Notes: generated from the sequence alone by a model not told the origin. Shown: positions 1-8,608, numbered from the stretch's first letter. The stretch is 62,188 nt of DNA from an uncultured Parabacteroides sp. (GCA_944325345.1 CALUZV010000022.1:1-62188); one strand, 5' to 3'. Program-made: numbers and translations.

Positions 1-21
1 GGAGAGTAGGTAGCCGCCGTT
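1..21 (+). rRNA. rrf: 5S rRNA, 3' end only
   Basis: The first bases match the conserved 3' end of Bacteroidetes 5S rRNA (GGGAGAGTAGGT.GCCGCC, followed by T-rich sequence). The rest of the gene, and presumably the 16S/23S genes, lie upstream of the window. The exact 3' end is approximate. A strong terminator follows within 15 bp, which fits the end of an rRNA operon. Confidence 0.7.
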
Positions 22-32
22 TTAGAAAGAAG

Positions 33-65
33 AGAGCTGTTCCCGAAGAGGGGACGGCTCTTTTT
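33..65 (+). terminator. Rho-independent terminator of the rRNA operon
   Basis: GAGCTGTTCCC and GGGGACGGCTC pair (with two G-U pairs) around a GAAGA loop and are followed by TTTTT. It directly follows the 5S rRNA end. Confidence 0.8.
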
Positions 66-70
66 GTTTG

Positions 71-185
71 CATCCACATCGAGTGAGCCCCGGCACTCGC
101 ATCGAATGGCGAGGCACACTCGGGGCAGATGACGGGGCTCACTCGCATCGAATGGCGAGGCTCACTCGGGGGTGATGCCGACCGT
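71..185. repeat. Array K: five 23-bp degenerate tandem repeats
   Basis: CACTCG recurs at 94, 117, 140 and 163 and a degraded unit starts at 71, giving exactly 23-bp steps. Alternate units are most alike (94 and 140 are nearly identical over 21 bases, including ATCGAATGGCGAGGC). GAGTGAGCC and its complement GGCTCACTC both occur. The array fills the space between the rRNA terminator and the stop codon of the propeller gene at 188. Confidence 0.75.
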
Positions 186-187
186 CA

Positions 188-1357
188 TCAACGCTTGATG
201 CTGGATTTTTCTGTTAAAATGAGGACAACCGGATTGGAATCTTCCTCCAATGTGGCGGCCACTTCTTTCAGTTTCCCTTCTAATTCATCCTCGCGATATG
301 CCTCTACCAGCTGGTCGGCTTGTAGGATTTGGTAGGCGGCGATTGGCTTGTTCATGGGATGTGAACATAAATCCACCGGGTTGCCTTCTTCGTAATCCGC
401 ATTCTTGATTTGAGGCTCGAAGACTTTCTGTGCGGCTTTGTCGTACATGAGATTCGTGATTTCAAAGCCCTTCCCGGTTGTGAAGTCGAACTCCTTCTGC
501 ATAGTTTGCATGAAATAGTAGTCTTTCGTCTCGACGCACAGCGTCAAGAATGTCTCCGGGAGGTCGGTGCTTGTGTGGAGGATGAGCGGACTGAGGCGGT
601 CCTCGGTGGGCGAGTAGCGGTAGATGGTGTCTGTCGAGGTATCAATCAGTGCCCAGCCTTGGCGGAGGGGAGCGATGGCGCGCATCGATGCCATGGCGGT
701 ATATTCCCCGTCTTGCACGACTAAAGCCCGGACTTTCTCAAACGGAATAGGCAGTTCGCGAGTGATACTCCCGTCTTTTTTCGAGAAGATGACGTGGTAG
801 TAGGATTTGCTCGGCTGCTTGCCTTCCTCGACGAAGGAAGAGGTATCGTAGCCAATCAGGTTCTCGTCGTCGTAATCGAAGAGTTCCATGAAAGATGCCT
901 CGTTGGGCGTCGGAAAGCTCCGGAGGAAATTGCCATCGAAGTCATAGACGTAAATCTTGTTTGTAACCGAACTATTGACCAGCAGTTCGCCCCGCTTCTC
1001 ATCGAGGAGGATATTATTGATATAGGGGTATTCCTCGCCGCCCTGCCCTTTGCGGTTAATCTTTTTCACGGCCTTCCCGCTCTTCCGGTCGAAAAGGAAG
1101 ATGTCGCCATCGTTCACCCAGTTCTTCACGACGATATACTGATTGCCGATAGCCTGCACATCGCCTTGGGTCAGATAGTCGTCCGTTGTCTCCAGCGGTA
1201 CATACTCCACATCCATGAAGTCCTGAGCCACTAGCTCCTTTTCGGGATAACTTGCACTGGCATTAATTGTGATAAGTTCATTCGTCTGCTTTCCTTCGCC
1301 GCAGCCTGCCAGGAGGAGCAGGGAGACGAGGGCGGTAGTCAATGTTTTTCTGTTCAT
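188..1357 (-). CDS. 6-bladed beta-propeller lipoprotein
   Basis: A 389-residue predicted surface or periplasmic lipoprotein. Residues 1-19 form a lipoprotein signal with lipobox LAGC (Cys19). The body carries repeated strand motifs such as IFLFDRKSGKAVKKINRKGQG and IYVYDFDGNFL, typical of the 6-bladed propeller lipoproteins common in Bacteroidales (BF3164/DUF4934-like). The molecular role of this family is not established; ligand binding at the cell surface is a guess. It is a single gene transcribed leftwards toward the rRNA operon, with a TAACTTTGC -7 element about 35 bp upstream of the ATG. Confidence 0.8.
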   Translation of the reverse strand: MNRKTLTTALVSLLLLAGCGEGKQTNELITINASASYPEKELVAQDFMDVEYVPLETTDDYLTQGDVQAIGNQYIVVKNWVNDGDIFLFDRKSGKAVKKINRKGQGGEEYPYINNILLDEKRGELLVNSSVTNKIYVYDFDGNFLRSFPTPNEASFMELFDYDDENLIGYDTSSFVEEGKQPSKSYYHVIFSKKDGSITRELPIPFEKVRALVVQDGEYTAMASMRAIAPLRQGWALIDTSTDTIYRYSPTEDRLSPLILHTSTDLPETFLTLCVETKDYYFMQTMQKEFDFTTGKGFEITNLMYDKAAQKVFEPQIKNADYEEGNPVDLCSHPMNKPIAAYQILQADQLVEAYREDELEGKLKEVAATLEEDSNPVVLILTEKSSIKR

Positions 1358-1391
1358 GTGTATAAGATTTATTGGGTTTGAATAGATGGGG

Positions 1392-1400
1392 GCAAAGTTA
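1392..1400 (-). promoter_or_regulatory. -7 promoter element of the propeller lipoprotein gene
   Basis: On the minus strand the sequence reads TAACTTTGC, matching the Bacteroidetes -7 consensus TAnnTTTG, about 35 bp upstream of the start codon at 1357. I see no clear -33 TTTG. Confidence 0.55.
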
Positions 1401-1452
1401 GGAATATTTCTTACTTGATATGCATATTTCTACGAAAAATTCGTAGTTTGAC

Positions 1453-1551
1453 TTATTATTCCCCCTTGTATTCATGCAATGCGGAAAGCATATTGACTAT
1501 TTCCGGAGTCAAGAGCTAACGAGGTGTCTCTTGATAATCAAATAGGTGCAT
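1453..1551 (-). pseudogene. Fragment of a Fic-family gene
   Basis: Read leftwards from an ATG at 1551 the sequence encodes MHLFDYQETPR, a TAG stop, then LLTPEIVNMLSALHEYKG, E and TAA. The second segment resembles the motif near the N-terminus of Bacteroidetes Fic (AMP-transferase) proteins, which usually reads L(L)TPEIV..LS.IHEYKGKQ. A TACCTTTGC promoter element lies at about 1572-1580 on the same strand. The catalytic Fic core is absent, so this is at most a remnant. The homology call rests on a short segment recognised from memory. Confidence 0.45.
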
Positions 1552-1705
1552 ATCGTGATTGTTTTCTTGCAAAGGTAATCCTTTTTTATAGATTATCTGC
1601 CTCATCTTATTATTATCTTCGTCATTTTAGAAGCAAATGAGGCAGATATTGGCGGCATGAGGCAGATTCTTAGCGTGGCTCAGGAAATGGATGGTAATAA
1701 TGGTT

Positions 1706-1773
1706 CAGCGAGCTGGGAGTCATAGCCGCAACCAGATTAACCGCAAGATAACCCAGCTCCCGCTCGGCTTCTT
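1706..1773 (+). repeat. Copied pieces of the msbA-type ABC transporter gene
   Basis: Positions 1726-1767 are identical over 42 bases to 4436-4477 inside the ABC transporter gene. The 20 bases just before (1706-1725) match 4225-4244 with two mismatches. The two pieces are 191 bp closer together than in the gene, so this looks like a duplicated msbA segment with an internal deletion. On the minus strand the same DNA lies in a 36-codon ORF (1780 to 1670, starting MNKEAERELG) preceded by TAACTTTGT. That ORF may be fortuitous. Confidence 0.75.
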
Positions 1774-1869
1774 TGTTCATAATCTATTAGATTTGCGAAA
1801 ACAAAGTTAGAAATTTTCTTTGTAATCGAAATGAGATGCAAAAGACATATTGGCTCGCTTCGTAAATCT

Positions 1870-1877
1870 TACTTTTG
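1870..1877 (+). promoter_or_regulatory. Promoter of the C10 peptidase gene
   Basis: TACTTTTG fits the -7 consensus TAnnTTTG. A TTGG at about 1849 lies at a suitable distance for the -33 element. The ATG at 1912 follows after an AT-rich leader. Confidence 0.55.
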
Positions 1878-1911
1878 TGGCATAAAATTATTATAATTAG
1901 TTTTTTTGATT

Positions 1912-3387
1912 ATGAAGTATTATTTACAAGCAGCAATGTTCTTGTTCTTAAGTACAGGAATTGCGTGTACACAGGACGATAGCTTGAATGTACAAATCCC
2001 CAAAAGTAAAAGTACAAATATTTTAGCTCTTAATAAGGCTAAAGGTAAGGATGTCTCAATGGAAGACCTCTCTCAAATTTCTACAAACTTTTGGGCGCAA
2101 CAAAATGAAGTAGGTCTGCAAACGAAAATGGCTTTAGCTACAAAAACGGTAAAAGAAATTCATCCTATTCTTAATGAAGAAGGAACGGATACTACAGCAT
2201 TTGTTATTAATTATACCAATAATAATGGATTCCTTATTGTAAGTGGAACGAGAGATTACTATCCAATTCTAGCGTATTCGGAAGAAGGAAACTTTGATGT
2301 AAATAAGGAAGGTTGTCCTCTTGGCGTGGAAATAGTATTAGCTGAATATGAGCAAGGAATGAAAAATGAGATTCATACGGATTCTACCAATTATGCTTTA
2401 TATTGGAATGCCTTAGAACCTCATGATATCCGAAATGTAGAACAATTAAAAGCAATTTCAACGAGAGCGGGAGATGATTATTTTCAGTATATGGAAAGTT
2501 GTATAGCCGAATGGCGTGAACAAGGTTATACTGTATATTTTATAGATCAAAATCCAGGTTTACCGAGTGATACTTATCAACAGTGGTATCAATTAGCTAA
2601 AGATAAAACTAAAGAAAATGGTCATATTTTTTCACAAAGTGCGTTCATCTTGGAAAGAACTACAAGTGAAAGTGTGATGAGGGGTCCATTATTAACCACG
2701 GAATGGCATCAGGATTATCCTTATAATCAAAAGCTTGATAAAATAGATGGCGAATATCCGAAAGCTGGATGTGTTGCTATTGCTATGGCGCAAATCATGA
2801 AATATCACCGTTGGCCCTCAAATTATAATTGGTCTGCTATGAGCAATCGAGAAACAGCCAACACCAATTGGACTTATGCAGCTACTCTGATTAGAGATAT
2901 TGGTATTGCAGCCAAGATTGATTATGGAACCGATGCTTCTGGAGGAGATGCTGATGATGCAAAAAATGCTTTTACATCGAGTAAATTCAACTATTCGTCT
3001 GCCATTAAGCTTGTTGATCATAAATCTTCAACTCCTATAGCAGACTTGGAAGCTAATAGACCGGTTTATATGCGCGGGTATAGAAACAAGGTCTTATTCT
3101 GGGGAAAAAATGGACATGCTTGGGTTTGTGATGGTTTGAGTACAGTTTCATCTCAAAGTTTTTATAGATTAGTGGTTATGCCATCTCCTTATGATAATTA
3201 TTATTTTGAAGATGAGGCTAGTTATCATAAAAATAATGGTTCTGCAGTTAATTTACATATGAATTGGGGATGGAATACGGAAACAACTAATTATAATGGA
3301 TGGTATTATAATGATTTAGCAAATCCTGGTAGTTATAATTACCAATATTCACGTCAAGATATGATAAATATTTATCCCAATAAATAA
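1912..3387 (+). CDS. C10 family cysteine peptidase (streptopain-like) lipoprotein
   Basis: A 491-residue papain-fold protease precursor of the SpeB/Bfp/interpain (C10) family. MKYYL... opens a lipoprotein signal ending GIAC; a TTG two codons upstream is less likely to be the start. Next comes a pro-domain (about 30-230) that in this family inhibits the enzyme, then the catalytic domain: Cys287 in the motif KAGCVAIAMAQIMKYH and His402 in NGHAWVCDG. C10 enzymes of Bacteroidales degrade host proteins. The coding sequence is markedly AT-rich compared with its neighbours, suggesting transfer. A small lipoprotein gene follows 11 bp later and is probably co-transcribed. Confidence 0.9.
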   Translation: MKYYLQAAMFLFLSTGIACTQDDSLNVQIPKSKSTNILALNKAKGKDVSMEDLSQISTNFWAQQNEVGLQTKMALATKTVKEIHPILNEEGTDTTAFVINYTNNNGFLIVSGTRDYYPILAYSEEGNFDVNKEGCPLGVEIVLAEYEQGMKNEIHTDSTNYALYWNALEPHDIRNVEQLKAISTRAGDDYFQYMESCIAEWREQGYTVYFIDQNPGLPSDTYQQWYQLAKDKTKENGHIFSQSAFILERTTSESVMRGPLLTTEWHQDYPYNQKLDKIDGEYPKAGCVAIAMAQIMKYHRWPSNYNWSAMSNRETANTNWTYAATLIRDIGIAAKIDYGTDASGGDADDAKNAFTSSKFNYSSAIKLVDHKSSTPIADLEANRPVYMRGYRNKVLFWGKNGHAWVCDGLSTVSSQSFYRLVVMPSPYDNYYFEDEASYHKNNGSAVNLHMNWGWNTETTNYNGWYYNDLANPGSYNYQYSRQDMINIYPNK

Positions 3388-3398
3388 TTACTTTGATT

Positions 3399-3941
3399 AT
3401 GCGTCTAATATATTTTTTCTTGTTCTCCCTCCTCTTCTTTTTGGGAGGCACATCTTGCGACATCGGCAAGGATGAACCTTATCCTAATTTTCATGGGGTT
3501 ACTATCCATATTCAAATTGCGGATGCTGCCGGACATGATTTGATTGATAGTTTGCGGACCATTGGCAGGGAGACTACGCAGGCAGAGTTCCATGTGGTGC
3601 TGGAAAAGGAAGGGCGGATTGAGGAGAACCGCACCTTCCAGCAAGTATCGCTGGAAGAGGGTGAACCGGGGTATATCTCTGTTTCGCAAGATATAAACTT
3701 TGGCGAAGTTGAGGCGGGACTTCGCGGGCGAGTTTTGTTCGATTTTACCATTCCGGCTTTGCTTGGCCCTAATCGCCAAGTTGCTGTTTCCGTAAATTGG
3801 GAGGTGGAGGATACGGAGTCCTATCAGAAGGAAATCTATTTTACGGATATCATGGTGGATGGAAAGCTTTTTCAAGCGGAGGCGACAGAAACCCTTGTCC
3901 TTCCTTTAACCTCCGAAGGCTTGCATCTGGAACTCCCCTAA
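3399..3941 (+). CDS. Small lipoprotein downstream of the C10 peptidase
   Basis: A 180-residue predicted lipoprotein. ATG 3399 is preferred over the TTG at 3393 because MRLIYFFLFSLLFFLGGTSC forms a clean signal with lipobox GTSC. The mature part looks like a beta-rich domain of unknown family. In Bacteroides fragilis C10 protease genes are often followed by small inhibitor genes. By position this could be an inhibitor or accessory factor, but I see no sequence similarity to the protease pro-domain. Its base composition is GC-richer than the protease gene, so the two may have different histories. Confidence 0.65.
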   Translation: MRLIYFFLFSLLFFLGGTSCDIGKDEPYPNFHGVTIHIQIADAAGHDLIDSLRTIGRETTQAEFHVVLEKEGRIEENRTFQQVSLEEGEPGYISVSQDINFGEVEAGLRGRVLFDFTIPALLGPNRQVAVSVNWEVEDTESYQKEIYFTDIMVDGKLFQAEATETLVLPLTSEGLHLELP

Positions 3942-3998
3942 GCACAATTCCTATTAAGTCTTTCATCTCCGCCGCACCACAGTCTCGCCAATATTTCT

Positions 3999-4007
3999 TA
4001 CCTTTGC
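3999..4007 (+). promoter_or_regulatory. -7 promoter element of the ABC exporter gene
   Basis: TACCTTTGC is a perfect match to the Bacteroidetes -7 consensus, 28 bp before the ATG at 4035. Confidence 0.65.
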
Positions 4008-4034
4008 CCCCTTCATCAACGATTTTGTTTGTAT

Positions 4035-5882
4035 ATGAAAGATTTCCTCCTCATCATCCGGCGCTTCGTGCCGCCTTACAAGAAGTATATGGTTCTGAAT
4101 GTGGTGTTCAACATCCTTTCGGCCATTCTCAATCTCTTTTCTTTCGCACTGATTATCCCTATCTTAAATATCCTCTTCAAGATTGACAAGGAAGAATATA
4201 CCTTCATGCCTTGGGCGTTCGACCCAGCGAGCTGGGAATCATGGAAAGAGCTGCCTCTCGTCTTGAAAAATAATTTCTTCTGGTACGTCGGCGACTTAAT
4301 TCAGACCCACGGCGGTTCGACGACGCTGATAGTCCTCGGCCTCTTCCTCGTGGTGGCGACGTTCTTGAAGGTATCGACGATGTACTTGGCCTTCTTCACG
4401 ATGATTCCCATCCGCACCGGCGTGGTGCGCGACATCCGCAACCAGATTAACCGCAAGATAACCCAGCTCCCGCTCGGATTCTTCTCCGAGGAGAGGAAGG
4501 GCGACATCCTGGCCCGCGTCTCGGGCGACGTGAACGAAATCGAAGCCTCGGTGATGAGCTCGCTCGACATGCTCTTCAAAAACCCCATCCTTATTTCGAT
4601 TTATCTCATTGGCATGATTGCCATCAGTTGGCAGCTCACCTTGTTTGTCTTCATCCTCTTGCCTTTTGCCGGCTATGTCATGGGTCAGGTCGGGAAGAAG
4701 CTGAAGCGCCAATCCCTCGAAGGACAGCAGCAGTGGGGCGGACTGATGAGCCAAATCGAAGAGACGCTGGGCGGCCTGCGCATCATCAAGGCTTTCAATG
4801 CCGAGAAGAAGATACAGGAACGCTTCGAGAAGGCCAACGAACAATTCCGCCAGACCATCACCCGCGTTTACCGCCGGCAGCAGATGGCGCACCCGATGAG
4901 CGAGTTCCTCGGCACCGCCACCATCGCCATCGTCCTCTGGTACGGCGGTTCGCTTATCCTGAGCGACCACAGTCCTATCGACGCCTCCACCTTCATCTAC
5001 TACTTAGTCATCTTTTATAGCATAATCAACCCGGCCAAGGATTTGAGCAAAGCCGCCTACGCCATCCAGAAAGGCGTGGCCTCGATGACCCGCATCGACA
5101 AGATTCTTTTGGCTCAGACCAATATCCACGACCCGGCATCCCCCAAGCCTATCCGCCTGGAGAAGTCCATCTGTTATAACGATGTCTGGTTTAAGTATCA
5201 GAATGACTACGTCCTGAAGGGTATCAACCTGGAGATTCCGAAGGGCAAGACTGTCGCCCTCGTCGGCCAATCGGGTTCCGGAAAGAGCACGCTGGTTGAT
5301 TTGTTGCCCCGCTTCTACGACGTCTCGAAAGGCTCCATCACCATCGACGGCACCGACATCCGCGACGCCCGCCTCTACGACCTCCGTGCCCTCATGGGCA
5401 ATGTAAACCAAGAGGCGATACTCTTCAACGATTCCTTTTTCAACAATATAGCCTTCGGCGTGGACAATGCCACCCAAGAGCAGGTAGAGGAGGCGGCACG
5501 CATCGCCAACGCCCACGACTTCATCATGGCCACCGAGCACGGCTACCAGACCAACATCGGCGACCGGGGCGGGAAACTCTCCGGCGGCCAGCGTCAGCGC
5601 ATCAGCATCGCACGGGCTATCTTGAAGAACCCGCCTATCCTCATCCTCGACGAGGCTACTTCCGCACTCGACACCGAATCGGAACGTCTGGTACAGGAGG
5701 CGCTGGAAAACTTGATGCGCAACCGTACGACAATAGTCATCGCCCACCGCCTTTCGACTATCCGCAATGCCGACGAAATCTGTGTCATGCACGAAGGCGA
5801 AATCGTCGAGCGGGGACGCCACGAGGAGCTGCTTGCCCTCGACGGCTACTACAAGCGGCTCTGTGATATGCAGAGCTTCTAA
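4035..5882 (+). CDS. msbA: MsbA-type ABC exporter (fused permease and ATPase)
   Basis: A 615-residue half-transporter that should dimerise in the inner membrane. The N-terminal half (about 1-340) holds the six-helix ABC exporter membrane domain. The C-terminal half is the ATPase: Walker A VGQSGSGKST with Lys417, signature LSGGQRQR near residue 515, Walker B ILILDEATSALD and H-loop IVIAHRLSTI. Overall it resembles lipid A flippases of the MsbA group, but related exporters for other lipids or peptides cannot be excluded. ATG 4035 is chosen over the TTG at 4029. A piece of this gene is copied at 1706-1773. Confidence 0.88.
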   Translation: MKDFLLIIRRFVPPYKKYMVLNVVFNILSAILNLFSFALIIPILNILFKIDKEEYTFMPWAFDPASWESWKELPLVLKNNFFWYVGDLIQTHGGSTTLIVLGLFLVVATFLKVSTMYLAFFTMIPIRTGVVRDIRNQINRKITQLPLGFFSEERKGDILARVSGDVNEIEASVMSSLDMLFKNPILISIYLIGMIAISWQLTLFVFILLPFAGYVMGQVGKKLKRQSLEGQQQWGGLMSQIEETLGGLRIIKAFNAEKKIQERFEKANEQFRQTITRVYRRQQMAHPMSEFLGTATIAIVLWYGGSLILSDHSPIDASTFIYYLVIFYSIINPAKDLSKAAYAIQKGVASMTRIDKILLAQTNIHDPASPKPIRLEKSICYNDVWFKYQNDYVLKGINLEIPKGKTVALVGQSGSGKSTLVDLLPRFYDVSKGSITIDGTDIRDARLYDLRALMGNVNQEAILFNDSFFNNIAFGVDNATQEQVEEAARIANAHDFIMATEHGYQTNIGDRGGKLSGGQRQRISIARAILKNPPILILDEATSALDTESERLVQEALENLMRNRTTIVIAHRLSTIRNADEICVMHEGEIVERGRHEELLALDGYYKRLCDMQSF

Positions 5883-5914
5883 ACGGACAATTTGTCAGTC
5901 GTCTCCGACGGCTT

Positions 5915-6002
5915 TCTCGTGTGTCCCCGACGACCACCTCGTTGGGGACACACGAGGCCCTCGTTGGGGACAAACGAGGGTGTCGTCGGGGACACACGAG
6001 AA
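5915..6002. repeat. Array A: 22-bp tandem repeats between msbA and GH95
   Basis: GGGGACA recurs at 5944, 5966 and 5988, exactly 22 bp apart, within units that read roughly CCTCGTTGGGGACACACGAG. An inverted copy (GTGTCCCC) lies at about 5920. The units begin soon after the msbA stop codon and end about 40 bp before the GH95 start, so any GH95 promoter must be within or beside them. Confidence 0.7.
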
Positions 6003-6043
6003 TTTGCCCAAAAACATGCCAATATGTCATTTATTAGATAGCA

Positions 6044-8512
6044 ATGAAGTACGAAAGAAAAAAACACAGGTGCAGGGTCGTTTCTTGGCTCTGCGCCGCC
6101 GTCGTCCTGCTGGGGATGGCGGGATGCCAAGAACAGTTGGCAAAGTATCAGCAAACGCTGAGTTATCACTACGACCGTCCGGCTCGGATTTGGGAGGAAT
6201 CCTTCCCGCTGGGAAACGGACGCCTCGGCTTAATGCCCGACGGGGGTGTAGATACCGAGCGCATAGTCTTGAACGAGATTTCCCTCTGGTCGGGCAGTCC
6301 CCAGGAGGCTGATAATCCGCAAGCCTACTATTCGTTGGGTACCATCCGGAAGCTACTTTTCGAGGACCGGAACAAGGAGGCCCAGGAACTGATGTACCGC
6401 ACCTTCGTCTGTAACGGAGCCGGCAGCGGACAGGGCGACGGGGCGAATGTGCCCTACGGCAGCTACCAGTTGCTGGGAAATCTGGAGTTGGCCTATCAGT
6501 ATGCCAACCCGGAGGATTCGGTAACGCGCTACCGCCGTGAGTTGAATTTGCAGACGGCCGTTGCCACACAGCATTTCCGTCGGGGCGGAGTAAATTATAC
6601 CCGCGAGGCATTTACCTCTTTTGCCGGCGACATCGGGGTCATCCGCCTGACCAGCGACACCGACCGCTCGCTGAATTTTTCCTATACGATGAACCGCCCG
6701 GAACACGCTGCGCTGGCACAGGACAGCACCTCGCTGTGGTTGAAAGGCCAGTTGCCCGATGGGAAAGACACGACGGCTTGCCGAGGGATGAAATTCGCGG
6801 CGGGGACACGCGTCTTGCTGCCCAAAGGCGGGACGATGGTGGCCGAAAGCGGACGCATTACGGTGAGCGACGCCACTGAAGCCGTGCTTTTAGTCAGCAT
6901 GGCCACCGATTATTGGCGGAAGGATTATGAACAGCAGATAGATTCCCTCTTAGACCTTGCGGCAGAGAAGGGTTATAAGACTTTGCTGGCAGAGCATACA
7001 CAGGCTTATCAACAACTTTTCAACCGTGTATCGCTTGACCTGGGCTCCTCGGAGCGCGACGCATGGCCTCTCGACCGGCGGCTGACGGCCTTTGCCGAAG
7101 ACCGGAACGATCCCTCGCTGGCAGCACTTTACTTCCAGTTCGGACGCTACTTGCTGATATCCTCCACGCGCGTGGGACTTTTGCCCCCGAACCTTCAGGG
7201 TTTATGGTGCAATACGATTCATACCCCCTGGAATGGCGATTATCACCTGAACATCAACCTTCAGATGAACCTCTGGCCGGCGGAAGTCGCCAACCTGAGC
7301 GAGTTGCATCTCCCAATGATAGAATGGACGAAACAGCAGGTGCCCGCCGGGAAGAAGACCGCGAAGGCCTTCTATAACGCCAACGGTTGGGTGATGCATA
7401 TCTTGGGGAATGTCTGGGAGTTTACCGCGCCGGGCGAGCATCCCTCGTGGGGAGCGACGAATACCTCGGCGGCCTGGCTCTGCGAGCATCTCTACCATCA
7501 TTATATTTATACACAAGACACAGCTTACTTGCGCGATGTCTATCCGACGATGCGCGAAGCAGCCCGCTTCTTCGTCGATATGCTGGTGAAAGACCCACGG
7601 ACGAACTACCTCGTAACGGCACCCACCACCTCGCCGGAGAACGCCTACCGCATGCCTTCGGGAGACACCGTGAGCATCTGTGCCGGTTCGACGATGGACA
7701 ACCAAATCATCCGCGAGCTGTTTACGAATACCATCGAGGCGGCGCAAATCCTCGGCGAGGACTCCGCCTTTGCCCAAACGCTGGAGCAGAAGCGCCGGCA
7801 GTTGATGCCGACGACTATCGGCGAGGACGGGCGCATCATGGAATGGCTGCAACCTTACGCAGAAGTGGAGCCGCATCATCGCCATGTCTCCCACCTCTAC
7901 GGTCTCTATCCCGGCAATGAAATTTCCCTGAGCCGTACTCCCGAACTGGCCGAAGCTGCCCGCAAGACCCTCGTGGCGCGGGGCGACGAAAGCACCGGCT
8001 GGTCGATGGCGTGGAAGGTGAACTTCTGGGCGAGGCTCCACGACGGCGATCATGCCTATAAACTGCTGGGCGACCTTCTGAAACCGGCCATCGGCAAGGG
8101 GACAGACTACCAAGGCGTGGGCGGCGGTTCGTTCCCGAATCTGTTTTGCTCGCATCCGCCGTTCCAGATAGACGGGAACTTCGGAGGCTGTGCCGGCATT
8201 GCCGAGATGCTCATACAGAGCCATGATGGGTACATCGAAGTGCTCCCGGCTATCCCTTCGGCATGGGCAGACGGTTCGTTTACCGGTCTGCGAGTGAGAG
8301 GCGGGGGCGAGGTCTCTGCGAGATGGAGCGAGGGTAAGCCTGCGCAAATCACGCTCCGGGCGACGCATGGGAATACGTTCCGCATCAAACTGCCGGACGA
8401 CTCGGCCAACTTATCCCTGTGGCTAAATGATAAACCCGTATCTCTGCCGGTGATAGATGGGTGCGTGGAGATAGAAATGAGAGAAGGGGAGACGTTTAGG
8501 ATGGAGTTTTGA
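6044..8512 (+). CDS. Glycoside hydrolase family 95 (alpha-L-fucosidase) lipoprotein
   Basis: An 822-residue enzyme predicted to remove terminal alpha-1,2-linked fucose (some members act on L-galactose). A lipoprotein signal ends LGMAGC. The N-terminal domain contains the GH95 hallmark RPARIWEESFPLGNGRLG, followed by LNEISLWSG. The barrel region carries NLQGLWCNT, DYHLNINLQMNLWPA, HRHVSHLYGLYPGNEIS and QIDGNFGGCAGIAEML, all typical of the family. The length is normal. Lipidation suggests periplasmic or surface glycan processing. It converges with the CoA-transferase gene, separated by a strong hairpin. Confidence 0.92.
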   Translation: MKYERKKHRCRVVSWLCAAVVLLGMAGCQEQLAKYQQTLSYHYDRPARIWEESFPLGNGRLGLMPDGGVDTERIVLNEISLWSGSPQEADNPQAYYSLGTIRKLLFEDRNKEAQELMYRTFVCNGAGSGQGDGANVPYGSYQLLGNLELAYQYANPEDSVTRYRRELNLQTAVATQHFRRGGVNYTREAFTSFAGDIGVIRLTSDTDRSLNFSYTMNRPEHAALAQDSTSLWLKGQLPDGKDTTACRGMKFAAGTRVLLPKGGTMVAESGRITVSDATEAVLLVSMATDYWRKDYEQQIDSLLDLAAEKGYKTLLAEHTQAYQQLFNRVSLDLGSSERDAWPLDRRLTAFAEDRNDPSLAALYFQFGRYLLISSTRVGLLPPNLQGLWCNTIHTPWNGDYHLNINLQMNLWPAEVANLSELHLPMIEWTKQQVPAGKKTAKAFYNANGWVMHILGNVWEFTAPGEHPSWGATNTSAAWLCEHLYHHYIYTQDTAYLRDVYPTMREAARFFVDMLVKDPRTNYLVTAPTTSPENAYRMPSGDTVSICAGSTMDNQIIRELFTNTIEAAQILGEDSAFAQTLEQKRRQLMPTTIGEDGRIMEWLQPYAEVEPHHRHVSHLYGLYPGNEISLSRTPELAEAARKTLVARGDESTGWSMAWKVNFWARLHDGDHAYKLLGDLLKPAIGKGTDYQGVGGGSFPNLFCSHPPFQIDGNFGGCAGIAEMLIQSHDGYIEVLPAIPSAWADGSFTGLRVRGGGEVSARWSEGKPAQITLRATHGNTFRIKLPDDSANLSLWLNDKPVSLPVIDGCVEIEMREGETFRMEF

Positions 8513-8550
8513 TAGTTCTGAGTTACGAGTTCTGAGTCAGGCAAAAAGAA

Positions 8551-8592
8551 ACGAGTTATGAGGCGGGCGAATACCCGTAACTCATAACTCGT
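8551..8592. terminator. Bidirectional hairpin between convergent genes
   Basis: ACGAGTTATGAG (8551-8562) pairs perfectly with CTCATAACTCGT (8581-8592), with an inner GCGGG/CCCGT. Further complementary copies of CTGAGTTACGAG-like sequence flank both sides (8518-8537 and 8590-8606). It lies between two convergent stop codons. There is no long T-run, so termination by this hairpin is inferred. Confidence 0.5.
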
Positions 8593-8608
8593 AACTTATA
8601 ACTCAGAC

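Larger units (their letters stand above)
1358..1911. other. Gene-poor gap with gene debris
   Basis: This 554-bp gap has no intact gene of normal size. In order it holds the promoter of the propeller gene, the Fic remnant (1453-1551), three copies of the 11-mer ATGAGGCAGAT or its complement (1595-1605 inverted; 1637-1647 and 1657-1667 direct), a copy of msbA sequence (1706-1773) and the promoter of the protease gene (about 1870). Confidence 0.6.

Noticed and set aside
1637..1667. Insertion-sequence ends formed by the ATGAGGCAGAT repeats
   Set aside because: The three 11-mers (two direct, one inverted) bracket only 20-60 bp, without transposase or target duplication; they could equally be an operator.
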